Both the position numbers and the translations under genes were made by a program. A DNA stretch of 64,000 bases from Bradyrhizobium sp. Ec3.3 (GTDB lineage: Bacteria; Pseudomonadota; Alphaproteobacteria; Rhizobiales; Xanthobacteraceae): assembly GCF_000472925.1 (NCBI RefSeq), contig NZ_AXAS01000025.1:62001-126000 (forward strand), in the 5' to 3' direction. Of the stretch, positions 15,761-24,939 are shown one piece after another; the stretch's first letter is position 1, and each line of letters starts with the position of its first letter. The notes under the pieces were generated by a model. That model was given only the letters and a program-made list of their open reading frames with translations. It was not told where the DNA came from and made no database searches.

Positions 15761-18148
15761 CTATTCCGCAGCGACCGGCAGCGACGCGTTTTGCAGCAGG
15801 CGCCAGATCCGGTTCGGCGTTGCTGGCATGTCGACATGGGTGACGCCGAGATGGGACAACGCATCGACCACGGCATTGATGACGGCCGCCGGCGAGCCGA
15901 TGGTGCCGACCTCGCCGCAGCCCTTCACGCCCATCGGCGTGTGCGTGCACAGCGTCGAATGGGTCGCAACCTTCATCATCGGCAGATGATCGGCGCGCGG
16001 CATGCAGTAGTCCATCAGCGAGCCCGACAGGAGCTGGCCGGAGCCGTCGTCATAGACGGCGTTCTCGTAGAGCGCCTGCCCCACGCCCTGCACGATGCCG
16101 CCGTGCAACTGCCCCTCGACGATCATCGGATTGATGACGGTGCCGACGTCGTCGACCGCGGTGTAGTTGACGAGCGTGACGGTCCCCGTCTCCGGATCGA
16201 CCTCGACTTCCGCGATGTGACAGCCGCCGGGATAGGTGAAGTTCACGGGATCGTAATAGGCCTGCTCCTCCAACCCCGGCTCCAGCACCTCGAGCGGATA
16301 GTCATGCGGCACGTAAGCGGCGCCCGCGATCTCCTCGAACGTCTTGGTGCGGTCCGTGCCGGCCACCGAGAACTTGCCGGCCTCGAACTGGATATCGACT
16401 TCGGCAGCCTCGAGCAGATGGGCCGCGATCTTCTTGCCCTTCACGATCACCTTGTCTGCGGCCTTCGACAGCGCGGCGCCGCCGACGACGAGGGAGCGCG
16501 AGCCATAGGTGCCCATGCCGAACTGCACGCGATCGGTATCGCCGAACACGATGTCGACATTCTCGAACGGCACCCCCAACTTGTCCGAGACGATCTGCGC
16601 GAACGTCGTCTCGTGGCCCTGGCCGTGATTGTGGGTGCCGATCATGACCGTCACCTGGCCGGTCGGATGCACGCGCACCGTCGCGCTCTCATAGAGGCCG
16701 CCGCGCGCGCCCAGCCGGCCGGCGAAGCGCGACGGCGCGAGGCCGCAGGCCTCGACATAGGTCGAGTAGCCGAGCCCGCGGAACTTGCCTTTACGCTGCG
16801 AGGCCGCCTTGCGCGCGCCAAAATTCTTGACGTCGGCCGCGACCAGCGCGCCGTCGAGACATCCCATCGGATCGCCGGAATCGTACTGCACCAGCACGGG
16901 CGTCTGATAGGGATAGGCCTCCTTCGGGATCATGTTGCGGCGGCGGATCTCGACGCGGTCGATCCCCATCTCGGCGGCCGCGACGTCGACGATGCGCTCA
17001 AGCACGAAGGTTGCCTCGGGGCGGCCTGCGCCGCGATAGGCATCGACCGGCACGGTGTTGGTGAACACCACCTTCACGTTGCAGTAGATCGCGGGCATGG
17101 TGTAGACGCCGCTCAGCAACGGACCATAGAGATTGGTCGGGATATTCGGCCCGAAGGTCGAGAGATAGCCGCCCATATTGGCGAGCGTCTTGACGCGGAA
17201 GGCCAGAAACTTGCCGGTCTCGTCCAGCGCCAGCTCGGCCTCGGTGACATGGTCGCGGCCGTGGCGGTCCGAGACGTAGCCTTCCGAGCGGCTCGCAACC
17301 CATTTGATCGGCCGCATCACGCGTCTGGCGGCCCAGGTGATCACGGCCTCCTCGCCATAGTGGAACTGTTTGACGCCAAAGCCGCCACCGACGTCGGGCG
17401 CCACCACGCGCAGCTTGTGCTGCGGGATCTTCAGCACCAGCGCGCCCATCAGGAAGCGCACGACGTGCGGAAACTGGCTGGTGCTCCACAGCGTGTAACG
17501 GTCGGTGCCGGGCTCGTATTCGGCGATCGCCGCGCGCGGCTCCATCGGATTGCCGATCAGGCGGTTGTTGACCAGGCTGAGCTTTGCGACATGCGCAGCT
17601 TTGCGGAACGCGGTCTCGACCGCGCCCTTGTCGCCAAGCTCCCAATCGCAGCAGACGTTGTTCGGCACGTCGTCGAACAATTGCGGCGCGCCCGGGTGAA
17701 CCGCATCGAGCACGCCGACGACCGAGGGCAGCACCTCGTAGTCGATCGCTAGCAGCTCCGCCGCCGAATTGGCCTGCTCCACCGTTTCCGCGACGACGAA
17801 CGCCACCATGTCGCCGACGAAGCGCACCTTGCCTTGCGCCAGCATCGGAAACGGCGGCTCCTTCATCGGCACGCCCTTGGCATCCGTGATGCCCCAGCCG
17901 CAGGGCAGTGAGCCCAAACCGTCGGCCGCGACGTCGTCGCCGGTCAGCACCGCGACGATGCCTGGCGCGCCGAGTGCCGCGCTCTTGTCGATGTCGCGCA
18001 GGATCGCATGTCCATGCGGCGAGCGGACGAACACGCCGGCCGCCATGCCGGGGCGCTTGATGTCGGAGACATAGTTGCCGCGGCCGGTGAGGAAGCGCTG
18101 GTCCTCTTTCCGCTTCGGTGCCGCGCCGATGCCGATCACATTGCCCAT
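15761..18148 (-). CDS. Molybdenum hydroxylase large subunit, xanthine dehydrogenase/CoxL form II type
   Basis: This is the 795-residue Mo-cofactor subunit that hydroxylates the substrate. The N-terminal Ald_Xan_dh hammerhead domain starts GIGAAPKRKEDQRFLTGRG. The active-site loop reads AYRGAGRPEA, the form II (aldehyde oxidase-like) motif, not the AYRCSFR loop of true CO dehydrogenase. The catalytic Glu is in GCGEVGTIGSPAA near residue 755. The open frame continues upstream to 19015 over the transporter ATPase, but the ATG at 18148 follows the small-subunit stop directly (2-base gap). The likely substrate is a heteroaromatic or aldehyde, not CO. Confidence 0.95.
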   Translation of the reverse strand: MGNVIGIGAAPKRKEDQRFLTGRGNYVSDIKRPGMAAGVFVRSPHGHAILRDIDKSAALGAPGIVAVLTGDDVAADGLGSLPCGWGITDAKGVPMKEPPFPMLAQGKVRFVGDMVAFVVAETVEQANSAAELLAIDYEVLPSVVGVLDAVHPGAPQLFDDVPNNVCCDWELGDKGAVETAFRKAAHVAKLSLVNNRLIGNPMEPRAAIAEYEPGTDRYTLWSTSQFPHVVRFLMGALVLKIPQHKLRVVAPDVGGGFGVKQFHYGEEAVITWAARRVMRPIKWVASRSEGYVSDRHGRDHVTEAELALDETGKFLAFRVKTLANMGGYLSTFGPNIPTNLYGPLLSGVYTMPAIYCNVKVVFTNTVPVDAYRGAGRPEATFVLERIVDVAAAEMGIDRVEIRRRNMIPKEAYPYQTPVLVQYDSGDPMGCLDGALVAADVKNFGARKAASQRKGKFRGLGYSTYVEACGLAPSRFAGRLGARGGLYESATVRVHPTGQVTVMIGTHNHGQGHETTFAQIVSDKLGVPFENVDIVFGDTDRVQFGMGTYGSRSLVVGGAALSKAADKVIVKGKKIAAHLLEAAEVDIQFEAGKFSVAGTDRTKTFEEIAGAAYVPHDYPLEVLEPGLEEQAYYDPVNFTYPGGCHIAEVEVDPETGTVTLVNYTAVDDVGTVINPMIVEGQLHGGIVQGVGQALYENAVYDDGSGQLLSGSLMDYCMPRADHLPMMKVATHSTLCTHTPMGVKGCGEVGTIGSPAAVINAVVDALSHLGVTHVDMPATPNRIWRLLQNASLPVAAE

Positions 18149-18150
18149 GA

Positions 18151-18639
<489 letters not shown>

Positions 18640-18668
18640 GATCAAAACTCCCTGTGCGCGACGGGCTT

Positions 18669-19775
18669 TCAAGCGAGTGGACGGGCGCGGTCGGTGGCCC
18701 AGGTGGCCAACACGACATCGCCGACATTGAGGGGATCTGCGAAGAACGTCTTTTCCGGCACGTAGGCCACGAACTCGTCGTCGGGGACAGTGTCGAGCAT
18801 AACCTTGACGAAGTAACCCTGGTATTCGATCGCGAGCACGCGGCTCGGCAGCGAGGTCGAGCAGCCTGCGGGGAGTGTTTGTCCGGGCCGAACGAGAGTG
18901 ACATCGTCACGGCGCACCGCGATATCGACCGTGTCGCCGACGCTGATCTTGGCCCGCGCCTGCAGCGGCACCTCGATGCCATCGGGCGCGGCCTGCGCCA
19001 GCACGAAGCTCGCACCGTTCACCTTCTCGACCCGGCCCGACAGCACGTTCTGCCCGCCCATGAACTCCGCGACGTAGCGGTCGTGCGGATGGGCGTAGGC
19101 GTCGCGCGCCGGCCCCGCCTGCTTGATCCGGCCCTGCTCCATCACCACCACGAGATCGGCGAGCGCGATCGCCTCGAGCTGGGTGTGGGTGACGTGGATA
19201 AAGGTGATGCCGAGTTCCTGCTGCATCCGCCGCAGCTCCTGACGCATCTGCACGCGGAGCTGCTCGTCCAGCGCGGACAGCGGCTCGTCGAGCAGCAGCA
19301 CCCGCGGCTCGGTGATCGCAGCGCGCGCCAGCGCGACGCGTTGCTGCTGGCCGCCGGAGAGCTGGGCCGGCAGGCGATCGGCAAAGCTCGTCAGCCGCAC
19401 CTTCTCGATCATCGCATCCGCTGCGCGCAGGCGATCTATCTTGGACATGCCGCGGACACGCAGCGCGAAGGCGATATTCTCGCGCACGGTCAGATGCGGA
19501 AACAGCGCGTAGGACTGGAACATCATCGCCGTGCGCCGCTGCACCGGCGCGAGGCCAACGACGTTCTGGCCGCCGATCACGATCTCGCCCGCCGTGGGGT
19601 CCTCATGGCCCGCGATCATGCGCAAAATCGTGGTCTTTCCGCAGCCCGACGGGCCGATGAAGCAGCAATAGGCGCCGTCGGCGATCTTCAAGTTGACGCC
19701 GTCGACCACATTGGTCAGGCCGTCGAAACTCTTGCAGACGCCCGCCAGTTCGATATCGCCGCGTTCGATCGCCAT
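18669..19775 (-). CDS. ABC transporter ATP-binding protein (PotA-like)
   Basis: This 368-residue ATPase powers the importer encoded upstream. Walker A is GPSGCGKTT (about 41-49), the signature is LSGGQQQRVALARA, and Walker B is VLLLDEPLSALD. A C-terminal TOBE-type domain (about 245-365) is present, as in polyamine and Fe/thiamine-type transporters. It lies 12 bases after the second permease and is followed by the molybdenum hydroxylase genes in the same direction. That linkage suggests that the importer supplies the hydroxylase substrate. Confidence 0.95.
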   Translation of the reverse strand: MAIERGDIELAGVCKSFDGLTNVVDGVNLKIADGAYCCFIGPSGCGKTTILRMIAGHEDPTAGEIVIGGQNVVGLAPVQRRTAMMFQSYALFPHLTVRENIAFALRVRGMSKIDRLRAADAMIEKVRLTSFADRLPAQLSGGQQQRVALARAAITEPRVLLLDEPLSALDEQLRVQMRQELRRMQQELGITFIHVTHTQLEAIALADLVVVMEQGRIKQAGPARDAYAHPHDRYVAEFMGGQNVLSGRVEKVNGASFVLAQAAPDGIEVPLQARAKISVGDTVDIAVRRDDVTLVRPGQTLPAGCSTSLPSRVLAIEYQGYFVKVMLDTVPDDEFVAYVPEKTFFADPLNVGDVVLATWATDRARPLA

Positions 19776-19787
19776 TCCAAAAAACCT

Positions 19788-20678
19788 CTAGTCTTTCGCC
19801 CCTCGGCCGCGCTTCTTCTGGATCAGCACGATGGTACCGAGGCTCGCACCGATCACGATGAAGGAGATGATGGTTGTCACCGTGCCGAGCGCATAGAGCG
19901 AGGGCGAGGTGACGTTCAGCGTCATGCTCCAGATCTCCAGCGGCAACGTATTGAGCGAGCCGGCGGTCTGGAGGCTGCGGGCGAATTCGTCGTAGGACAG
20001 CGTGAAGCCGAACAGCGCCACTGCGACGATGCCCGGCGCCAGGACAGGCACGATCACCAGCCAAATGGTCTGCCAGCGGCTTGCGCCGAGATCGTAGGCC
20101 GCTTCGTCCCATGCACGGTCGTAGCGCGACATCACCGCGAACATCACCAGCACGCCAAACGGTAGCGTCCACGAAAGCTGCGCGCCGAGCGCGGAGGTGT
20201 ACCAGCTCGCGTTGAGGCCGAACGCCTGGAACAGAAGCCCTGTGCCAAGCCCGAGCACGAGACCTGGCGCGACCAGGCTGCCGATCATCATGTAGAAGAC
20301 GACGGCGTCGCCTGCAAAGCGCCGGCGAAAGCCGAGCCCCGCGAGGAAGGAGATCACCACCGTGATGATGGTGACAATGACGGCGAGCCTGATCGAGCGG
20401 TCGAACGAGCCCTTGACGTCCCCGGTCCGCACCTGGGTGAAGAGATCGACGAACCAGTGCAGCGAATGGCCCTTCATGGGGAAGACAAGTCCGCCGCGGA
20501 TGTCTTGGAACGACAGGATGTAGATGCAGATCATCGGGCCGTAGAGCGCGAGAACGTAAAGGGCAAACAGGCTCGCCAGCACATAGAAGGTCCAGGGACG
20601 CTCACCCCGGCTCGGCGCAATCGCCTTGGTCGTCGCGGGCGCGACTGCGCCTTGCATGTTGGCAAGCACCGCGCTCAT
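19788..20678 (-). CDS. ABC transporter permease (PotC-like)
   Basis: This 296-residue membrane protein has about six helices and the BPD permease loop DEAAYDLGASRWQTIWLVIVP (EAA motif, about 190-210), where the ATPase docks. A long cytoplasmic N-terminus (about 30 residues) precedes the first helix FYVLASLFALYVLALYG. It overlaps the PotB-like gene by 4 bases (ATGA-type coupling). It forms the channel together with that partner. Confidence 0.94.
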   Translation of the reverse strand: MSAVLANMQGAVAPATTKAIAPSRGERPWTFYVLASLFALYVLALYGPMICIYILSFQDIRGGLVFPMKGHSLHWFVDLFTQVRTGDVKGSFDRSIRLAVIVTIITVVISFLAGLGFRRRFAGDAVVFYMMIGSLVAPGLVLGLGTGLLFQAFGLNASWYTSALGAQLSWTLPFGVLVMFAVMSRYDRAWDEAAYDLGASRWQTIWLVIVPVLAPGIVAVALFGFTLSYDEFARSLQTAGSLNTLPLEIWSMTLNVTSPSLYALGTVTTIISFIVIGASLGTIVLIQKKRGRGAKD

Positions 20679-21553
20679 CGCGTGATCTCCTGGCGGATGT
20701 CCACGGTGCGCAGGATCAGCGACACGATCGCGACCAGCACAAGCGTCAGCAGCACGGCGCTCGCCGCCGCGGTCGGATATTGCAGAACGCCGACGTCCTC
20801 GTAGAACGCGCTCACCACCGAGGCCGAGCCGCCGCCGGACATCACCTTCACCACGAAGAAGTCGCCCATCACGATCGAGACCACGAAGATGGTACCGAGC
20901 GCGATGCCGCTCTTGGACATCGGCACCACGATCAGGCGCATGATGTCGAAACGGCTGGCGCCCGCGTCGATCGCCGCTTCAATCAGCTTCTTGTCGATCC
21001 GCGCCATGGAGTTGAAGATCGGCACGATCATGAAGATCGTAAGCTGGTGGACATAGGCAATGACCACCGCGAGGTCGGAGAACAGCAGCACTTCGAGCGG
21101 CTGATGGACCGCGCCGGTTGCGAGCAGCGCCTGGTTGATCAGCCCCTCCTTGCCGAGCAGCGGAATCCAGGAAATCATACGGATGATGTTGGAGGTCCAG
21201 AACGGCACGGTGCAGAGCAGGAACAGGCCGATCGCCAGAAGCTGGTTACGGACGTGGAAAACCAGGAAATAGGCGACGAAGAAGCCGATGATCAGGGTGA
21301 AGATCCAGGTCAGCACCGTGAACTTGATGGTCGCCAGATACAGCTTCAGCGTCAGCGCCGAGTGCAGCACCTCGACGTAGTTCGAGAACGTGAAGCCCGG
21401 GGTCAGCCCGCCAAAGCCGTCGGTGGCAAAGAAGCTCGCCGCCAGCACCACCAGGATCGGCGCCACGAAGAACGGAACGAGCACCAGCACCAGCGGCGAC
21501 ACGTAGAGCCAGCCGGCAAGATTGGCGCGTGATGGGGTCTGACTGGACTGCAT
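20675..21553 (-). CDS. ABC transporter permease (PotB-like)
   Basis: This is the second channel subunit, 292 residues with six predicted helices. The first is LYVSPLVLVLVPFFVAPILVVLAASFF, and the EAA loop is IEAAIDAGASRFDIMRLIVVPMS (about 203-225). It starts 76 bases after the binding-protein stop; its stop overlaps the start of the PotC-like gene. It is in the usual Pot order of binding protein, B, C, A. Confidence 0.94.
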   Translation of the reverse strand: MQSSQTPSRANLAGWLYVSPLVLVLVPFFVAPILVVLAASFFATDGFGGLTPGFTFSNYVEVLHSALTLKLYLATIKFTVLTWIFTLIIGFFVAYFLVFHVRNQLLAIGLFLLCTVPFWTSNIIRMISWIPLLGKEGLINQALLATGAVHQPLEVLLFSDLAVVIAYVHQLTIFMIVPIFNSMARIDKKLIEAAIDAGASRFDIMRLIVVPMSKSGIALGTIFVVSIVMGDFFVVKVMSGGGSASVVSAFYEDVGVLQYPTAAASAVLLTLVLVAIVSLILRTVDIRQEITR

Positions 21554-21629
21554 GTCGGCGAATGCCTTCGGTCCTTGCTACCGGCGCGTCGCCGCGCCGG
21601 CTCTCGCTCACCTCAGGGAAAAGCAGGAT

Positions 21630-22979
21630 TTACGCCACCTTGAAGTCGTTCCAGCGCTTGTTCATGTATGCGGCTTCGTCCATCAGCGTGTTCCAGCAGG
21701 AGATGTTCTTGACGCGGTCGAGGAACGAGCCGCCGTCGCGCTTGGTACCGGACTTTTCCATCGGCACGCCGTAGGGATCGTTGATCACCTCGGGCGCGGG
21801 CTGGCCCTCGTACCAGAATGCCCATTCCGCCGGCGTCAAACACTTCTTCGCGGTCGACGGCACCGGGCTGTAGTAGCCGTAACGCGCGACGAAGCCGCCC
21901 TGCCAGCCCGAGAGATACCAGTTGAGGTATTCGTAGGCCGCTTCAAGCTTCTTGCCTGAGAGGTGCTTCATCAGCCCCATGCCGTTGCACCAGCCGCGAT
22001 AGCCTTCCTTGCCGTTCTTGACGTTGACCGGCGCGTAGACGCAAGGGATCTCCTTCACGCGTACCGCGGCGACCGCCGGCGACCACATCGACTGGATGAT
22101 CACCTCGCCCGCCGCCATCAGCTGCACCGACTGGTCGAAGGTGGTCCAGGTCGCGCGGAACTGGCCGTCCTTCTTCAGCTCGATCAGCTTGTTGCAGGTG
22201 AAGTCGATTTCCTCCTTGGTCATATTGCCCTTGTTGCCGTATTTGATCAGGCCCGCGCTCTCGAAGCAGAGCGCGGCGTCCATGATGCCGATCGCGGGCA
22301 CGTCGAGAATCGCGGCCTTGCCCTTGAATTTCGGATCGATCAGGTCCTTCCACTCGGTGACCTCGTGGCCGACGAGGTCGGGCCGGTAGCCGATGGAGTC
22401 GGCGTTGTAGACCTGCGGCAGGAACGTTGCCCACTCGGTCACGCCGTCGTTCAGATCGGTGGCGTCTGGCTTGGCGATGTACATGGCCTCATAGGGCGAA
22501 ATTCCCTGGCGTGGGATCTTGTGACCGTCGATCTCGCCCTTGGTGAAGATCGGCAGGATATTGTCGAACTCCTTGATCTTCTTCACCTCGATGCCCTGGA
22601 TGACGCCACGCTTGGCGGCGAGCTTGGCCTGCCAGCCCTCGAGATCGGCGATATCGACCGTATTTGGCTGGCTTATGAAGCGGTTGATGGCGGCCGAGGT
22701 ATCGAGGTTCTGCATCGTCACCTTGAAGCCGAGATCCTTGGCCGCCTGGTCGCCGATCGCCTTCACCACCGAATAGGAGACGCCGACGTGGCGGAGCTCG
22801 ATGTCCTTGATCTCCTGCGCCCAGATGGTCGGGAAACCGCGGATCGCGTCCGAACCTGCGGCCGCGCCCGCGACCGCTGCGGCACCCTTCAACAGCGTGC
22901 GCCGGCTCAGCTTTTTCGATTCCCCGCTCCTGGTTCCGGCCTGGTCGGCGCCGGAATTCCCCTTGTTCCTGTCAAGCAT
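21630..22979 (-). CDS. ABC transporter substrate-binding protein (PotD-like) with Tat signal
   Basis: This 449-residue periplasmic binding protein leads the eight-gene operon. Its N-terminus has a twin-arginine motif KLSRRTLLKGAAAVAGAAAG (about residues 23-42), so the protein is probably exported folded. The mature part follows the spermidine/putrescine-binding family: PNTVDIADLEGWQAKLAAK, NADSIGYRPDLVG, GEVIIQSMWSPAVAAVR. Polyamine-type binding proteins also take opines, thiamine or heterocyclic cations, and the coupled molybdenum hydroxylase and amidase argue for such a compound. A GAGG site precedes the ATG. Confidence 0.92.
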   Translation of the reverse strand: MLDRNKGNSGADQAGTRSGESKKLSRRTLLKGAAAVAGAAAGSDAIRGFPTIWAQEIKDIELRHVGVSYSVVKAIGDQAAKDLGFKVTMQNLDTSAAINRFISQPNTVDIADLEGWQAKLAAKRGVIQGIEVKKIKEFDNILPIFTKGEIDGHKIPRQGISPYEAMYIAKPDATDLNDGVTEWATFLPQVYNADSIGYRPDLVGHEVTEWKDLIDPKFKGKAAILDVPAIGIMDAALCFESAGLIKYGNKGNMTKEEIDFTCNKLIELKKDGQFRATWTTFDQSVQLMAAGEVIIQSMWSPAVAAVRVKEIPCVYAPVNVKNGKEGYRGWCNGMGLMKHLSGKKLEAAYEYLNWYLSGWQGGFVARYGYYSPVPSTAKKCLTPAEWAFWYEGQPAPEVINDPYGVPMEKSGTKRDGGSFLDRVKNISCWNTLMDEAAYMNKRWNDFKVA

Positions 22980-23071
22980 GGCAACCCTCGTTGGTTACGA
23001 TGAACTCTCTCACCGATCGTCCGTGATCGGCGCGGATGTGATCAGTTGCGCGTGAAGCTATTGACCGGATT

Positions 23072-23104
23072 TCGCGAAGTAAAATTGGAAGTAAAAATTC
23101 GCGA
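23072..23104. promoter_or_regulatory. Twin TCGCGA palindromes upstream of the Pot/molybdenum hydroxylase operon
   Basis: Two copies of the palindrome TCGCGA lie at 23072-23077 and 23099-23104, 27 bases centre to centre. The sequence between them is AT-rich with two GTAAAA repeats. They sit 93-125 bases before the binding-protein ATG (transcribed leftwards) and about 100 bases before the GH79 gene (rightwards). They may be an operator and promoter core; no regulator gene is adjacent. Confidence 0.35.
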
Positions 23105-23203
23105 TATAAACGGGACTAATGTTTTGCGCCGATGCATGTGGATTTGGCAGCGCGCATAAGAAGGCGCCAGAGCGTGTATACAAAGCGGCGGACCCGACGG
23201 AGC

Positions 23204-24727
23204 ATGCGGCCTCGCACGACGCGCGCGATCTGTGTTGCGCTGTTGGTCGCGATCGCATGTCGTCCGGTTTGCGCGAGCGAGTTGTCATTCTCGCCTGCGA
23301 ACATGAAGGCGATCGGCACGATCGACGTGCGATTTCAATCGTACAATGTCGAGATGGTGGAGGTAACGGGCGGGCGCTTCTGGAAGCCGTATCCACGCAG
23401 CTTGCGAGCGAACGTGCAGATCTCGCGAGATCGCTACAGCTACAGGCCCCCGATCGACCTCGCCAACATGCGACTGCGCATGCTTGCGGTAGCTCTGGGC
23501 CCGGCCTATATGCGCGTCAGCGGCACCTGGGCGAATGCGACGTTCTTTGCCGACACCGACAACGCGCCGGCCGCACCTGCGGGTTTCAACTCCGTGCTGA
23601 GCCGCGCGCAGTGGCGCGGTGTCGTCGACTTTGCACGCGCGGTAGATGCGCAGATCGTGACGTCGTTTGCCATCAGTGCGGGCAGCCGCAATGCGGATGG
23701 CCGTTGGACGTCCGGTCAGGCGCAACAGCTTCTCTCTTTCACGCAGTCACTCGGCAGCCGCATAGCAGCCGCCGAGTTCATGAACGAGCCGACGCTCGCG
23801 GCGACGAACGGCGCACCGCCGGGCTATGACGCAAAGGCCTATGGCCGCGACTTCGCGATATTCCATTCGTGGATGCGCCAGCATGCCCCTGACACGCTGA
23901 TCGTTGGCCCCGGCTCCGTCGGCGACTCGTCCTCGCCATCGGCCGATGGCATCCGGACGCGCGATCTGCTCGAGGCTTCCGGACGAGGTCTCGATCGCCT
24001 CTCCTATCATCACTACAACACGCTCTCGCCGCGCTGTGGCGTCCACGATGATCCGGCGCAGGCGCTATCGGCGGATTGGCTCGCGCGCACCGATCGCGCG
24101 CTTTCGGTCTATCGCGGCTTGCGCGACGAATTCGCACCTGGCACGCCGATCTGGCTGACGGAGACGGCCGATGCCGCCTGCGGCGGCAATCGCTGGGACG
24201 CGACCTTCCTCGACACGTTCCGCTATCTCGACCAGCTCGGGCGACTCGCGATGGCAGGCGTTCAGGTGGTAATGCACAACACGCTGGCCGCGAGCGACTA
24301 CGGCCTGCTCGACGAGACGACGTTTCGCCCACGGCCGAACTACTGGGGCGCGTTGCTGTGGCATCGGCTGATGGGAACGACCGTGCTCGACGCCGGTGCT
24401 GGCAGCGCGCCCGACCTTCACTTGTATGCGCATTGCCATCCCAGGACGAAGGGCGCCGTGTCCATCCTTGCGATCAACACGTCGCGAAGCGAGTCGCGAA
24501 GTCTGAAGATGCCGATCGCGTCGGAGCGCTACACGCTGGATGCGAGACCGCTGCAAAGCCCGACCGTGTGGTTGAACGGAAGGACACTCGAACTCGACGC
24601 CAACCACAGGCTTCCACTGCTCGAAGCGCGCTCGATGCCGGCCGGGACGATTACCCTGGCACCGAAAACCATCACCTTCCTGGTGATCCCGGACGCCGCC
24701 AACCCAGCCTGCCGGTTACACGCGTGA
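23204..24727 (+). CDS. Glycoside hydrolase family 79 protein (heparanase / beta-glucuronidase type), secreted
   Basis: The 507 residues begin with a signal peptide RAICVALLVAIACRPVCA; I chose the ATG at 23204, because an earlier start at 23132 only adds a basic tail. The catalytic barrel shows family 79 features: QSYNVEMVEVTGGRFWKPY, the acid/base Glu in AAEFMNEPT (about 205) and the nucleophile Glu in IWLTETADAACGG (about 318). YMRVSGTWANATFF lies before them. A C-terminal beta domain (about 400-500) completes the fold. Such enzymes cleave beta-glucuronides or glucuronan-type polysaccharides outside the cytoplasm. It has no partner genes on either side; a hexuronate-use cluster lies 25 kb away in the same window. 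Confidence 0.85.
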   Translation: MRPRTTRAICVALLVAIACRPVCASELSFSPANMKAIGTIDVRFQSYNVEMVEVTGGRFWKPYPRSLRANVQISRDRYSYRPPIDLANMRLRMLAVALGPAYMRVSGTWANATFFADTDNAPAAPAGFNSVLSRAQWRGVVDFARAVDAQIVTSFAISAGSRNADGRWTSGQAQQLLSFTQSLGSRIAAAEFMNEPTLAATNGAPPGYDAKAYGRDFAIFHSWMRQHAPDTLIVGPGSVGDSSSPSADGIRTRDLLEASGRGLDRLSYHHYNTLSPRCGVHDDPAQALSADWLARTDRALSVYRGLRDEFAPGTPIWLTETADAACGGNRWDATFLDTFRYLDQLGRLAMAGVQVVMHNTLAASDYGLLDETTFRPRPNYWGALLWHRLMGTTVLDAGAGSAPDLHLYAHCHPRTKGAVSILAINTSRSESRSLKMPIASERYTLDARPLQSPTVWLNGRTLELDANHRLPLLEARSMPAGTITLAPKTITFLVIPDAANPACRLHA

Positions 24728-24765
24728 AGTGCGAGTTGATCGGACGTAAGGTCGCCTGTCGCTCC

Positions 24766-24849
24766 GTCATCGCGAGGAGCGAAGCGACGAAGCAATCCAG
24801 AATCGTCCCGCGGAAAGATTCTGGATTGCTTCGCTGCGCTCGCAATGAC
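24766..24849. repeat. Palindromic intergenic repeat (REP-like)
   Basis: Two arms of about 35 bases are nearly perfect reverse complements around a short loop. The left arm starts GTCATCGCGAGGAGCGAAGC and the right arm ends GCTGCGCTCGCAATGAC, with CAATCCAGAATC / GATTCTGGATTG as the perfect inner core. It follows the GH79 stop by 39 bases and would form a strong hairpin. It could serve as transcription end for the GH79 gene. The form resembles the dispersed GTCAT...ATGAC elements of rhizobial genomes. Confidence 0.75.
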
Positions 24850-24890
24850 GAGTTTGTGGAGAGAGCGCGCACAATACCCCCTGAGGTCAT

Positions 24891-24925
24891 CCCGGCCTAG
24901 TGCGCAATTGCGCACCGTGGCCGGG
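24891..24925. repeat. Inverted repeat with TGCGCAATTGCGCA core
   Basis: Outer arms CCCGGCC (24891-24897) and GGCCGGG (24919-24925) enclose the 14-base perfect palindrome TGCGCAATTGCGCA (24901-24914). It lies 15 bases before the stop of the convergent GntR gene and could end transcription from that side. Related cores occur at 41679-41718 and 53351-53366. Confidence 0.65.
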
Positions 24926-24939
24926 ACCCCATAACCCGG

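Noticed and set aside
13568..17752. 1394-codon open frame on the plus strand
   Set aside because: It is antisense to the amidase and the molybdenum hydroxylase subunits. Long antisense frames are common at this GC content; the composition is unnatural.
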